Of a stretch of 64,000 nucleotides of DNA, positions 41,827 to 54,245 are shown one piece after another (positions within the stretch are counted from its first letter, which is position 1; each line of letters opens with the position of its first letter). The notes beneath the pieces were generated by a model that was given only the letters and a program-made list of their open reading frames with translations, made no database searches and was not told the origin of the DNA. The position numbers were made by a program, and so were the translations under genes. The DNA is from Zonotrichia leucophrys gambelii (taxonomy: Eukaryota; Chordata; Aves; Passeriformes; Passerellidae), in the NCBI RefSeq assembly GCF_028769735.1, contig NC_088170.1:48579585-48643584 (forward strand), in the 5' to 3' direction.

Positions 41827-44800
41827 GGATCCCCGAGATCTGAGAGACAGGCTACCCATCCTGTTTTCATTGGGATAGTTGGGGTAACAGGTCTCCATGT
41901 CCTGATATTGGTTGACATGCCTAAATATTAAATCCTCCAAATCAGAACTAGCATCCTTTCCTTCTCCAAGATGGCCTACCTAAAATCTGCACAGTACCTC
42001 TGGTACAACCACAGGAAGACAATCTCCTTGGTCACCTGGTGATGACTAAGCTTCTCACTAGCTGTGGTCATGCTTTTTGCTTCCAGAAAGCAGTGCCACC
42101 CATGAAGCCCTGCAAGTCTCCACTTCCCCCTTCACTTCTCTCCCTCAAAATCCCTTCAGGGCTGTCACTGACTGTAAGATGTATGACATCCCTGAACAAA
42201 ACACCACACAAAACAGCAGTCAATGTGATCTCCAATCTCTTCTGCCTTTTCTCTGTCTAAAAATGGAGCAGAAGAGTTACAAGAATTCCTGTCAGCATTG
42301 CATAAGGGGTCTTGTTTATAACACAGAACAGTCCATGGAAGAGCACTGACTTTCTGACAAAACAGTTATTGTAAGACACTTTCTGACCATTTCCACAAGT
42401 CATTGGTCAAAATCTGTGGAAGGTTTTGTCCAGGACAAAAAGACCCATGCCCTTTTTCATGTATGGAGAGAATTGTCTTATCTTGAGAAGATTATTTGTA
42501 ACACAGCTTTGGAACAATTTTCGCAGCTGCTTTATTGAATAATGTTAAAAGGTGCTTGGAGGCTGACAGCTATTCTGAGACCTGCAACACCCATTACCTG
42601 TGAATACTTAGAAATCTCTGCAACTGGGTTACTAAAAAGGCAAATCTGCACATTCATTCAAGGTGTTTCACTGGAGGAGCATGGAAACAGAATTTCCATG
42701 TGAAAAATAATGACCAAAAGTTAAATATTTCTAGAGTAGACTGTTGCTAGCAGGAGGTTGGGCTCTGTCACTGAGCTGGTAATTTTCCCCAAACATGTGA
42801 TAAGGGCTGAGATCTCATCTCTGACCCTTTAGCTCAATTTTTTGAAGATCTCAGATAGTTAATTATAAGTTTTTTCTGCATCAGTAGATCTCATAATGTC
42901 TCATGCAGCAACCAGTGGTAAACTATAGAAAAGTTGTTCCACGAACCTATTCCTTGTAGCCAGAAAAAAGGGAGGATGGCCACAGCTGATCAATTGGAAG
43001 GTGAGAGAGGTTAATTATTTTTGCCTGTTAGCTCAATACCAGCCTTTTCAAGCCTCTGTAAGGAGAGGCTGTAGAAAATTAAGTGACACAGAAAATAATT
43101 TCCCTGGTGAATTAGTTTATTTACACTCTGTGCATATGCTCTGTAATGAAGAGAGAGGGGTGAGGCTCAGGGGCAGTGCTTTGTCTCAGTGTGAACAGTG
43201 TGAAGCCTTGCTGTCCATGGGGAACTCTTTTCTCAGGGGAGCACCACTGGGTAACCTGTGAGCCCAGGCAGAGCACCACAACGTTGGCTAACACAGTGCT
43301 GTCAGCAGCAGAGAAATCCCTGGCAGGAGATGTAAGCCAAGCCAGCCTGGGGCATCATTCCTGTGTAGAGTGACACAGCCGTGTCTGCTCCCGCTGCCCA
43401 CAGGTCTGCATTTAACAAACATGGTTGTGTGGTTCCTGGGATGAGCCTGTTCATGGCTCAGTGGTAGGGCATAGGGGAGAGAAGCCCAAGACAAGTCCAT
43501 CTGTCTAGACATCCCCCACTTGATGTCCATGGGCTCAGCTTTCACTGAGAATTTCCCTTGTTTTGATATGTTTCTATAAGATATAGAAGCTGCTAGAAGA
43601 GCAGGTAAATTCAGTGGTGCATTTCCTTTACAGAGAGTTATGCAGTGATCATTGGAGCTCAACATTCTTATTTAATTAGCAGCTTTTGGCTTCCTATTTT
43701 ATATGTATAGTCTCTTTTCTGCCTGTTTGTTATCATGGCAGATTATCAATCATATTTTGGGAAGAAGTGTTAAAGCAAAATTTTACAAACTTGCATTTTA
43801 TTAACGTTTTGCATTTTTTACATACAAGAGAGTTTTCTTCTGGATTTCCTTCATATTCAAATCCCTCTGGAAGATATATTTCCAATAAATACACTATCTG
43901 GAAGGTAACACAGATGCCTGATGCCAGATGGGAGCTGTTGCCTGCTCCAGTATATCCTTCACTATCCAGCTGGTAATGGTAGGGATACTCCTAAGGGAGA
44001 AATGTAGAACACAGCCACATGAAGAAAATTCAGGTTTTCTACAATAGTAACTTTTAGTTTGAATTTTAGGGCTTAAGTGTACCATTATTATTGTAATACA
44101 TCATGCATGGCAGCTCCTGAAATCCTATCATTTAATGAATTAAACAAAAAAGGAATGGATTTTCAACAATTTCTATGGAAAAAGAATTAGATTAGAATTT
44201 TTCAGTTTAGAGAAATGGTAATTAGCTACTCTGCTAATTTTAGAGTGGATGAAAGAGTCCTGATCAGCCCTATGGGCAGTACATGGGGCCAAAACAAATG
44301 TGAGGAAATCCTGCCATCATTACACACACATAGTTACAGTAAGGGGATGCAGGAGATGCTTGCAGGCCTTCCCTAATCTCTGCTGGAGGTTTGATTAAGA
44401 GCTGCCAGGCTGCTGGTTGTCTCTTGGCATGAGAATGTATGGCACAAGGCTTTTTGGAACCAGCCAGGTTGGGAACCTGACGCTCTAAGGCACACAGAAT
44501 TGTTCCGGCTAATGTGCATGAGCAGGGGTTTGTGTAAGTATGGGCTGGGTACTGCACATGGGACCAAGCAAAAACCTGGGTAACACTGACCTCTGCTCTG
44601 TGGGAGCAGCAGTTTATCTGAGATAGACTCAGTGTTTCTGCCTGACACTCATTTGAACAAAGCAGTGTAACCTCTGCTAGGATGCCAGAGAGATAGGGAG
44701 GTGTACACCTTTTCTCTGTAAATTTTTTTCTTGCATTCAGATGTTACTACATGATGTCTCAGATTTTAAAAAAATGGCATTTGACACAAGGAAAGTTTTT

Positions 44801-46805
44801 TTTTCAAATAAAAATAATTATAAAAAGCAAGTTATAATTAACTGATCATAAATCATTGCATTAAAAATGAATGAAACTGTTGTGAGCAAACATATTAACA
44901 GACTTTTGTTGCTACATTGACTTGCTTTGTTATGTATTCATCCATTAGTCACTAATTTGATCCTCCTAATCATTACTGTTAATTAATGAGGTGGGGCTGT
45001 TCCAGAATGTCAGTGAGAGATTTAAAATTTATAATTTATAATTGGTGAACTAGTACAGGATATTTTCAGCAATACTGAAACTCTGTTTTTATAGAATCAT
45101 AGAATATCCAGAATCCAGCATTCATCATGATGATAAGCTGTACTGTCTTCTTTTTATGCCAAAACACAATGACACAAGTCATGAAGGCTTTTTACCACAG
45201 ATGATGTGTATGGGAGTGGAATTTTTTCTGCCTTTTAAGTCATTAAAAAGAGCAGTTTTATAAATTGATCACAGGTGATAGGTGGGTTTTGAGACAGAGA
45301 AAGAATGCAGAAGATAAGTATGACATCTTTTTCCATCTCTCTTTTGGGCAGTTGGATATCAGCTACTAATCTATAATAAGCAAAACTTTATGCTTCCTTT
45401 CTCTTCCTCTTGTGTGCTCCACTCTAGTTTTTCAGTTGGGTTTTCATTATCTCAGGTGATGAAAAGCAGGTAAGATAAAAACAAAGGCCTTGATGTTAAT
45501 ATTTCTGATGCTGTAATTTGGTTGCATAGCAAAGTTATTTGCTAATGTAGGACTCTAAACAGAATTGAGTTCTTTAGATTCTCAGTCCTTTTTTTAGAAG
45601 GCACATGAGTGGAAGTTCTCAGATTACATTTTCAACTTCAGTAACTTGCAAATGACTCCTGAGAGTATTGTAATGTCTTACACAAAAATTGATGGATAGA
45701 GAGTACAAGGAAGGCTTTAACAGAGGTCAGGAAAGTGCACATGGGAAGCCAGTGGGGATCAGGCAAGACCAGTATCTGAGATTTTAGGAAGTTTCCCTCC
45801 AGAAAGTGATTTTTTTAAGGTGACAGAGTAATTTAGTTGAGAATGGAGACATTTTAGGATTTGCTAATATTGGGAGTGATTCATTTTACAATAAATTTTT
45901 CTATTCAGACTGCTTCTTACATTGATGCAGTTAAATGTTTTGATTCTTGTTAAATAACCCTACTCAGTATTAGCTATCTCTTTTATTTCAAGCTACAAAA
46001 GCATAACATGGAACATGTGCCCACAGGACAACTTCCTAAGATGGAGAACAAGATTATATTATGCATCCTTCAAAATTCTGACACGAGTCTTATTGTTACC
46101 TTCTAGTGAGCAATGTGTTTCTTTCTTTACTTATAAAATCTTCTGTATAGATAAATTTTGTCTGATTTGGCAGACAAATAATATAATTCTATTCCTTCTT
46201 TACTCATGCTGTATGTAAACTATTAACCCTAGCAGTACACAAAGGCAGATTTTTTGCATTTAATTATTACATAGTTGCAGCCTGGAAACAGTATTAATCA
46301 AGACAAAGTCTGGTATCACTCCTTTCAAATGTATGCATTTTGTGTGCTGTATTGTTGAGATTAGGATTATATTGGGATAGTGCTTCTCTATTAAACTCTT
46401 ATTTTGCATCATCTTCTGTATTTCATGGGATTATGAAGGAACTTACTGAAGCCAGGAAATCTTAAAGAGAATATGGTCTAGATGTGCTTCACTGTGGTGC
46501 ATAAAGAATTTTAGCTCTCTTATTAGCCCTTGGTCCTCATTTTCTGGTTTTCCTTTGCAGTGCTGACAGCTGACCCAACCTTTGCTCCCGCTCAGGGTGA
46601 GCCTCTCCTTTAGCTTCTCTTATGTGGATATGCATTAGTGGATGGCATGACCCTCTTTTGCTGGGTCTGTTTCTATCCCTGCATTCCAGTGAAAGTGGGG
46701 AAGGGACCATGTACAGTGCAGGAGATGGGTACTCAGGATGGGTTGCAGGATTGATACATTTCTATATAAAAGAAGGATGATGTAGTTGTTTAAAACCTAG
46801 CTGGA
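41827..46805. other. Intergenic, no gene recognised
   Basis: About 5 kb. Short open stretches on both strands lack family resemblance and splice support. A few bases near 45098 (atagaatcatagaat) look like the terminal repeat of a CR1 but no CR1 body follows. Confidence 0.45.
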
Positions 46806-47350
46806 AAATTAAACACACTCAAGCTTCTCCCTTTCCCTTTCCCCTTCTCCTTCTGATAATGGAAGAAAACTAGGACACATTATGAATTGGAATAACAATT
46901 TACTGAAAATTGCAATAAACACAACAATATTAGTAACAAAAAGTGTACAAAAGAGAGAGAGTGTTTTACTCACAAAAGGATATTCACCACCAAGCAAACA
47001 AGATCACTTCCCTAAGGTAGTGCCCTGTGTGGTTTCCCAGATGAAGGCAATATGGCAACTGGCCCTGTGCCGGGGCCACGTGGTATTTGGGAAGACAGGA
47101 GCAATATGGCTAATGAGAGTTTCCACAGCTTAATGCTCCCACTGCTCTGACAAAGCAATGGAGATCTGGGGCAAACAAACCCCCTCAGAAACTAGAGCAG
47201 CTGCTCTGTGCCATGCTGCAGCCTCAGACTGTTCTGAGCAGCTGCCTCCAGCACTGGTGTCACTCCACTGGGGCGTGTGCTCTTCATGGCTTGGCCGTGT
47301 ACGGGCACCACTCTCTTGCTTGGGGCAGTGTCTTGGTTCACTATCATGCA
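46806..47350 (-). mobile_element. Possible antisense LTR
   Basis: A purine/pyrimidine-rich left part, then attatgaattggaataac and aatttactgaaaattgc, followed by a GC-richer part with ggccacgtggtatttggg. The layout (AT-rich polyadenylation side on the left, GC-rich promoter side on the right) and shared words with 52438-52650 suggest an LTR on the minus strand. Ends and target duplication were not found. Confidence 0.35.
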
Positions 47351-50300
47351 AATGCTATGTATAGATCATATTAGAGCAAAACTAGCTTGGAGGTTAAAGT
47401 GTGTGCAAATAAGTGTTGTGAAAAAGTCTGTATGTTTCAGAAATACATTTCTCATTTCAGTTGTCTTTATGGCATGACTTCAAATACATTATATTTTATC
47501 AGCTTTTGGAAGATGGGTAAATATTGCAAGAACCCATACCTCTTAGTCATGACAAGTTAATTGCATAAGATGTACATAAACCACAGGGCAGATGAATTCG
47601 TTGTGTTGATATTTTTGTGGAAATCCAAGTAATAACCAGACATAGGTATAGCAGCAGGGATGAGGCTTTATTCTTTCCATTAGGATCAGCTGACACAAAA
47701 TATATTTTTCCATTGATGTCTGTGCTGTACAGCTGTGTGGGTTCCCCCTCCCCACTCTCTCCCCCTGGATCAGGACTCTTTCCATCCCTGTTATAATGCT
47801 GCAGGCTGCCATGGCCTGTGCTGAAGTTAAGCACATCCTGGCATCAAGTGTGAGAAATGGATGAGGATACTGTCAGACATTTTTAATTTAAGACATTGGT
47901 ATTATCCATTGCTGTAATCAATCTGCTGGGTTGTGTTTTGTTATGCTGCAGTTTGCTGCTTTTATTCACTGGCCCAGCATAACACTGGATTTGGTGCAGG
48001 TGCAGAGCCCTGCTGCATTTCCCTCACTGCGCCACTCTGACATAAATGGATGGATGGCTTGGAAGACATTTTAAACAGCAGGGAAAAGGCAACAGCTACT
48101 GCAGTTTAGGAGATATAAATGGGAGAAAGGGGCCAAAATATAATATTCTTCTGTGAGAGGGGGGAGGAAAGGAGATACTGTGAATTGAAAGTACTCTGGG
48201 AATATTAAACACTGTACAGTTATATACAGTATATTTAAGCTGATAGGCTGCAGTTAATGAAGAAACTATTTTGGTGGGGACAGGAAAATTTTAAAACTAT
48301 TATCTATCAAAAGTAATAAAAATTAGAAAAGCAAATACTTTAATATGCTATCAGACATCAGTGACAGTCACTAGGTTCAGTAAAACTCTTGCTGATTCAC
48401 AAATTAGGCCACTGAGAAATTTGATGTTGATGATTTGCATGAGCTTGAAGCAGATCAATTCACCAGTGATTTTACCTTTGTTGATTCCTACAGCTGAATC
48501 AGACAGAGTAATACACTGAAACAGGCAACTGAATGAAATCGGATCACAAGTTCTGTACAAATAGGAATATTTTGAAGTTAACAGATTTAGAATAAGCTAA
48601 AGTTTAGTTTTAATATTAAACACTTTCTTTTAGTTACAAAACAAGCAATTTTGTTCCCTTGTAACAGCTGTGGGGCTAGGAAGTAACAGCAATATCCTTC
48701 CACAGATTTTCATACTGTAATTACAGAATGTTCATACATCTGAAACATCACAAGCATGCATTACAAAGCTACTGGTTACTTTGAAGCTTAAGTGAGAGAA
48801 GAGTAATAAAAAAAAATCCAAAACCTTTGTTCACACAAAACAATCAACACAGGTCTTTTCTGAAAACTCTTCCTCCTAAATTACTGACATGAACCTTCAC
48901 TTGACACTCTGCTCTTCCTGGGAGCCAGGAGTTGCAGGAAGGCTCACCTAAGCTTGATCACCTCCCACCTGGCAAAGGCCCTCTGACCTACCTCTAAAAA
49001 CTTCTCCTCAGATTTAGCCCAGTGCCCCTATCTGGCTTGATTTATTCTGAAAATGCTTAGATCAGTTTTAGATTTAAGCTGCACTTAGGAAGTTTACTAA
49101 AGGAGGTTCTAGGTGACATATAAAATAGTGGTGGGCAAGTGTTCTCAACAGCCAAAAGGTAGAATGAAGGAAGAATGTTAAATTCCTCAGCTTCTTTATT
49201 AGAGACTGTCTGGATCTCAAGGAGGCAGGAAGCATGTATTTGCAGTGTTAAAAGAGGATTGATTTATACATTCAGGGCAGATAGAAGTTGTTTTTCCAAC
49301 ACAGAGGACTCAGAGAATTTAAGTATAGAGCTCTGTGGCTTCTTTTCCCAGAGCCAATAGCAAATGCCATAATGAGACTTTGTGTCACTGACAAAACACC
49401 TTTTCAGTCTGATGTCCTTGTTCCTATCTATACTAATGATGGTTGTTTTTCCCCATAAGCAGTCCCAGGAAGGCTTTCAGGGCCACAAGAGGCCTTTCTT
49501 CCCTCCCAAAGGCATTAGGCCCAGCACCATGTAACCAAGGCACAGCTGTGCTTCAGCAGCCCTGTCTTCCATGCTGCAGTTTGTTTCCTTTGCCTGTAAT
49601 GGCTCTAAAATGTGTGCTTGCTGCACCAGCTGCAGCAGGATGAAAGAAGTAGAAAAAGCTTGTGCTGAACCTGCCTCTATCCCAGAATTGTTTTGGGGAA
49701 GGTGCCTGTTTCAGGACACATGCACTCAGCAGTTGTGCATCAGAGTCCTTGTACTCTTACTCCATTTTATTTGGGGTAAGCATTGATTTCAGTACTTTAA
49801 TGGATTTTATCCTGTCTCAGCCCTAGAACTTCTGTCCACCAGTGGAGCACTGATGGATATGCCAGGGACCTGTGGAAGAGAAGACTTCGTTCTGCTGTAA
49901 CGTGGTTTGTGGTTTGTGAACTCGTTAGGCATGCACGTCCTCACATCAGACTGATCCTGATGCTACCCAGGCACTGCCCGGCTTTGCTTGTTCATCAGTG
50001 AGTCTGAGAGTTCAGAAGTCATTAAGTTGACTAGAGCATTTGTAGCTCAGACTTAAACTATAGAGGAGCAGGAATTTGTTCTTTAATCCTGGCAAATGAT
50101 TTAAAATACTTGTGCCTCATTCCACCCACCTGTGAGAATAGGAGCAGCGCTAGTTCTCACACCACAAGATTTTAAGAACACATGTTGCTCAGATTAGAAA
50201 CTGTATCAGTAGGAGCCAATAAGTATATTAAATAGACACTGAAGAGATTGGACTGAAAAAGTGCTGATGGACCCAAGACCTACCCTGGCAGCTCAGCATT

Positions 50301-51239
50301 TTCTGTTGTAATTATAATCTTCTTTCCCTACAGGAGACCGGCCAAAGACTGACTTCTTCTCAATGGGTGACATATAAATCACATAAAGGAATGCTTTTTG
50401 AGTAAACCAAATTATCCAATCATCTGTACTGATCTCAGTAACGCTGACCTGAGGGGTACATTTCTCCTGTGCTTTTAATGTTAAGTTATCAAACTGCATT
50501 TGCAAGGTACAGTATAACTTGGATGCATATATCTTGTTTTCTGTAGCCATGTCATCTGTTTCACATGGATTTGTGAAAAGGGATGTTTGCTTCATGTAAG
50601 TAAATGTTCTTTCACTAGCAATAAAACCTCAATGGGCTGAGACTAGGTGATGGAGAAGAATATAGAAAGGAAAGAAAAGTAAATGAAAGGGAAAGAAAAA
50701 TTCTTAAAAGTGCAAATGCAGTCATTGCAGAGTTTCTTGCATATAAAATTTCCGATAGCAATAAATGAAAGAATGTAGTAGATGAACCTGAATGAGTAAT
50801 AAAAAGCAATCTCAGTGACAGGAATGCATTAAAAAAAACTTTATGAAAGTAACCAGTTACTTACCCTTTAACAAGATAAAGAACAACTAAGATATGTGCA
50901 TGAAAAGCACTTAGTTTCACCTAGCCATGATTCCAAGACAAAAGAAGGAAAAAGGAATTCTTGGATTTGCTTAGTTTTTATCAAACCTCTGTATATTTTT
51001 CTATTTTATTTTTTCCTGGTAGTTGTTTTATAGTTTAGTCAAAATACTGGGCAGCTAGAAAAAGAAAGCAGCATGTAATACTTGAAAAATGCTTGGTAAC
51101 ATGAATTCCTTTGTTCTAATGCTTTCTGTCACAAAAGACTGCAAACACCTTTTATGTTTTATTACATTTTCCAAAGATTAAAAAACCATCTTGCTGTAAC
51201 AGCTCATTGACCAATTGCAAGTGAGGTTGAGATCTGGAT
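47351..51239. other. Intergenic with one unassigned open stretch
   Basis: No recognised gene. The minus-strand open stretch at 50293-50595 is listed separately. No repeat family was recognised in the rest. Confidence 0.45.
50293..50595 (-). CDS. Unassigned 100-codon open stretch, possible exon or relic
   Basis: It runs from ATG to TGA and reads without low complexity: it includes LQMQFDNLTLKAQEKCTPQV, STDDWIIWFTQKAFLYVIYM and SPIEKKSVFGRSPVGKEDY. The mix of charged and hydrophobic residues looks more protein-like than most chance frames here. I do not recognise the family, see no paired splice sites, and see no poly(A) or flanking repeats that would mark a processed copy. It could be chance. 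Confidence 0.15.
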   Translation of the reverse strand: MKQTSLFTNPCETDDMATENKIYASKLYCTLQMQFDNLTLKAQEKCTPQVSVTEISTDDWIIWFTQKAFLYVIYMSPIEKKSVFGRSPVGKEDYNYNRKC

Positions 51240-51275
51240 GTTTCAATAGCTCAGTTGGGAGAGCATTAGACTGAA
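51240..51275 (+). pseudogene. 5' half of tRNA-Phe followed by an A-tract
   Basis: The segment aatagctcagttgggagagc, attagactgaa aligns base for base with positions 7-36 of vertebrate tRNA-Phe(GAA) except one change at position 26. Positions 2-5 of the acceptor stem have drifted. Homology stops exactly after the anticodon, and seven more A residues follow. The 3' half of the tRNA is absent, so it is not a functional tRNA gene. Confidence 0.75.
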
Positions 51276-51282
51276 AAAAAAA

Positions 51283-52437
51283 GACATGCTGCTTACTTCT
51301 TTCAGCATGATAGAAGAAAAACTGAGTTCTTATCTAAATGAGTTTATTAATGTCAATTTGATTTTTATAACTCAGTATTTTATAATGTTATTGCATTTAT
51401 ATTTTTGTTAGCATTTATTGGTTAGGTTTAAGTCTTGATGTGGTAAGTAGCTATTTAAATATTCAAATTATTTTTTCAAAGTTACTTGGACTGTTGCAGA
51501 CTTTAGATTATGAAGAAGAAGAACTTGGGCTGGTTTTAACCCCATTCCCCCACAGTCATTTCTCAACATGGAAAGAATAATTAGATTACTTTTTGCAGTT
51601 TCTTTCCAAAGCACTTAAGGTTAAATACTGCAAAATGTCTAAGTTTCCAGTGATAAAGTTAAAGTTGCTGTTAGATTAAAACATTACATGTTCATTGACA
51701 AAGGCATACAGAAAAGTTGCTGTTCATGCATTTCGATGCTGTTTTATTTTCTCCTCATGTTTTTTTAAGGTGCATGATATTCTGAATTATTGAGTGGAAG
51801 TCTATACAAAGGACTTCCATTATATTAGGTGTTCATACACTTAGAGCTATTTTAAGATGCTTTATGGATTTTATTACTTCTGTTCTTACCATTATTTCTT
51901 TTTCCTGAGTATTTACTCTGCTGTCTCTCACTGGTGCCCAGGGAGACCTGTAACCGACTATTTAATATTTGTTGCACTCTAACAAGAAAGTTGTCAGAAG
52001 CTAAATTCATGATAGCTACAGCCTGAAATTTGTCTTGTCACTATCATTTGAGGAAAGACTAATGCAGAATGTCTTCACTAGATTTATAGACTCATGTTAA
52101 TCTCTCTTACTAGTGTTTCAAGATTTCTAGGAGTATAATACTTCCCTGATAACCAGAGAGTGGTTATTGCCTGTCACAGTTTGTAGTTAAACACACTCCA
52201 TTATTGCCTGTCATAGTCTGTACTTCAAATACATTCAGTTCAATACTATTTCAGTTCAATACTATAAAACAGTGAATTATAACACAGAGAGATAGATCCT
52301 GAACTCAACTCTTCAGGTAATGAAATATAGTGTCATCTCTACAGTGTTATGATTAAGTGTGAATTCTTGTTAAAGCCATGACTTTACCAAATGTATTTTA
52401 AATTGTCAGTGTATTTTGTAGCCAGCTTGTAGCTCAG
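51283..52437. other. Intergenic with small tandem duplications
   Basis: Contains an imperfect 37-bp direct repeat (both copies start ttattgcctgtca, near 52164 and 52201) and a 14-bp repeat of gttcaatactat near 52238-52266. No gene recognised. Confidence 0.6.
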
Positions 52438-52650
52438 TGTGCTGGTTTTGACACCAGTAGGGAAATTAAACTCCAGCTAAGCCATTGGCTCTGCCCCTTA
52501 TTTGTAAGTAAGGGACAATAAATGAGATCATGAATTGAAATAATAATTTACTAAAACCACAATAACAACAGCAAAATCATTTAGTGTACTTGCATTCCAC
52601 ACTACAAGTGATAATTTTGCTTGAAGATAAAATTTCCCCTACATGATGAA
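52438..52650 (-). mobile_element. Possible antisense LTR fragment
   Basis: tgtgctggttttgacacc, then atgaattgaaataataattt and actaaaaccacaataacaa. Word order parallels the left ends of the LTR-like stretch at 46806 and of the LTR at 53416. No right end was identified. Confidence 0.35.
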
Positions 52651-53415
52651 GGGTAACACTGTGTTGAATACACAGTAAGGACTAAACAACAATTTCCATT
52701 ATAAAGCTTCACACTAAAAAATATTTTTCGGGGAAGTAATTTAGGCAGGTGGAGAATTAAATGTACAAAAAAGGCCAGATTCTTATTTTGAAAAAAGTAT
52801 TATTTCCTATTTTATATAACTCATGGTTTAAAAGAAAAAAATGTGCATGTGTTTCTGGACATTCAACTGATAACTAATTGAGATGGAAGCTGCAGTGTGA
52901 TGCCATCCACTTGCAAAATGTCTGGCCCCTACAACTGCTTGCCCATTTCTGAAAATATTGTGAAATGTTCATGACTTAATGTCTGGATTCAGTAGTGCCT
53001 AGTTAGTTGCTGTTGCAGGAAAGATCATCCATTGTTCACAGAGATAGCAAAGAAAGTGCATTTCGTTCCTTCCAGGCACAAATCTTGCCAGTAAAAATTC
53101 CCTTCCCTTCAGTTCTCTGCATGTAGATGGGTCATGTTACAAGGGAGATGAAAGGGACAGAAATGAAAAACTGTATGGGATTTATAGCATCAAGCAGTGT
53201 GTCCCCATCACTGTATTGCCCTTGGACTAACATCACATCTTCTGCAAAACCTGATAATAATATTTTAGATTTCAGTTAGAAAATCCATTTAACTGCCTCA
53301 GACTTTGTGTACTTTTGTCATTGGAGTATCAGAGTACCTCCCAGGGATTTAAAAGTAGTAATGGTAATGATCAGCTGACTTTCCAGCCTCAAGAAAAAAG
53401 TGTTGAATTAACTGA

Positions 53416-53989
53416 TGTCATGGTTTAACCCAAGCCAGCAACTAAGTACCATGCAGCCATTAGCTTAGCCCACTGCACATGCCCTCTGCTGCAGTGGGAT
53501 GGGGTGGAGAACAGGAAAAAAAAGTAAAGCCTATGGGTTGAGATAAGAACAGTTTAATAATTGAAATAATATTTATATATTAACAAAAACCAAATGATGA
53601 TGATGATGTAATGAAAAGGGAGACAACAAAAAGATAGAAAGTTAGAAAAAGTGATGAACAATACAATTGCTGACCACCTGCTGATGCCAATGCCCAGCCT
53701 GTCCCTGGGGAGAAGTCTGAGCCAACTTCCTCCAGCTTATATACTGGGCCTGATGTTTTGTGGTGTGCAATATCCCTTTGTCCTGGCCATGCTCTCTCCC
53801 AGCTTCTTGTGCAGCTCCTCACTGGCAGCGCATGAGACACTGAAAAGTCCCTGGCTTAGAGTAGCAACTGCTTAGCCACATCTAAAACACCTGTGTATTA
53901 TCAACATTATTCTCATACTGAATACAAAACACAGCACTTTAACAGATACTGAGAAGAAAAGTAATTCTATCCCAGCTGAAACCCACACA
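53416..53989 (-). mobile_element. Complete solo LTR of an endogenous retrovirus (antisense)
   Basis: 574 bp, reading tgtcatggtttaacccaagc on the left and cagctgaaacccacaca on the right, with TG...CA ends. Flanking five-base repeats are actga and tctga (one mismatch). On the minus strand a TATA-like tatataag lies at 53736-53743 and ATTAAA at 53553-53558, in the correct order for promoter and polyadenylation. A five-base target duplication fits a class III (ERVL-like) LTR. No internal viral genes are present. Confidence 0.85.
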
Positions 53990-54044
53990 TCTGATGAGTT
54001 TATTTTATTTTAATTACAGCGATGCTTAAGTAGATGCATTCTTG

Positions 54045-54245
54045 GACCTTTAAAGGTCATCTAGTCCCACCAACCCGGCAATAAGCAGGGCATCTTCAAC
54101 TAGATCAGTTGCTCAGAGCCCTGTCCAACCTGACCTTGAATGTTTCCAGGGATGAGATATCCACCACTACTCTGGGAAACCCATGTCAGTGTTTTGTCAC
54201 CCTCATAGTAAGAAATTTCTTTCTTACATTTGGTCTGATGTATGC
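54045..54245 (-). mobile_element. CR1 LINE fragment, antisense on plus strand
   Basis: Plus-strand text ggtcatctagtcccaccaac, cctgtccaacctgaccttga and gtttccagggatgagatatc is the reverse complement of a CR1 3' region. About 200 bp, diverged. Confidence 0.8.

Noticed and set aside
45098..45115. atagaatcatagaat, like the end repeat of an antisense CR1
   Set aside because: No CR1 body follows, so it is too short to call.
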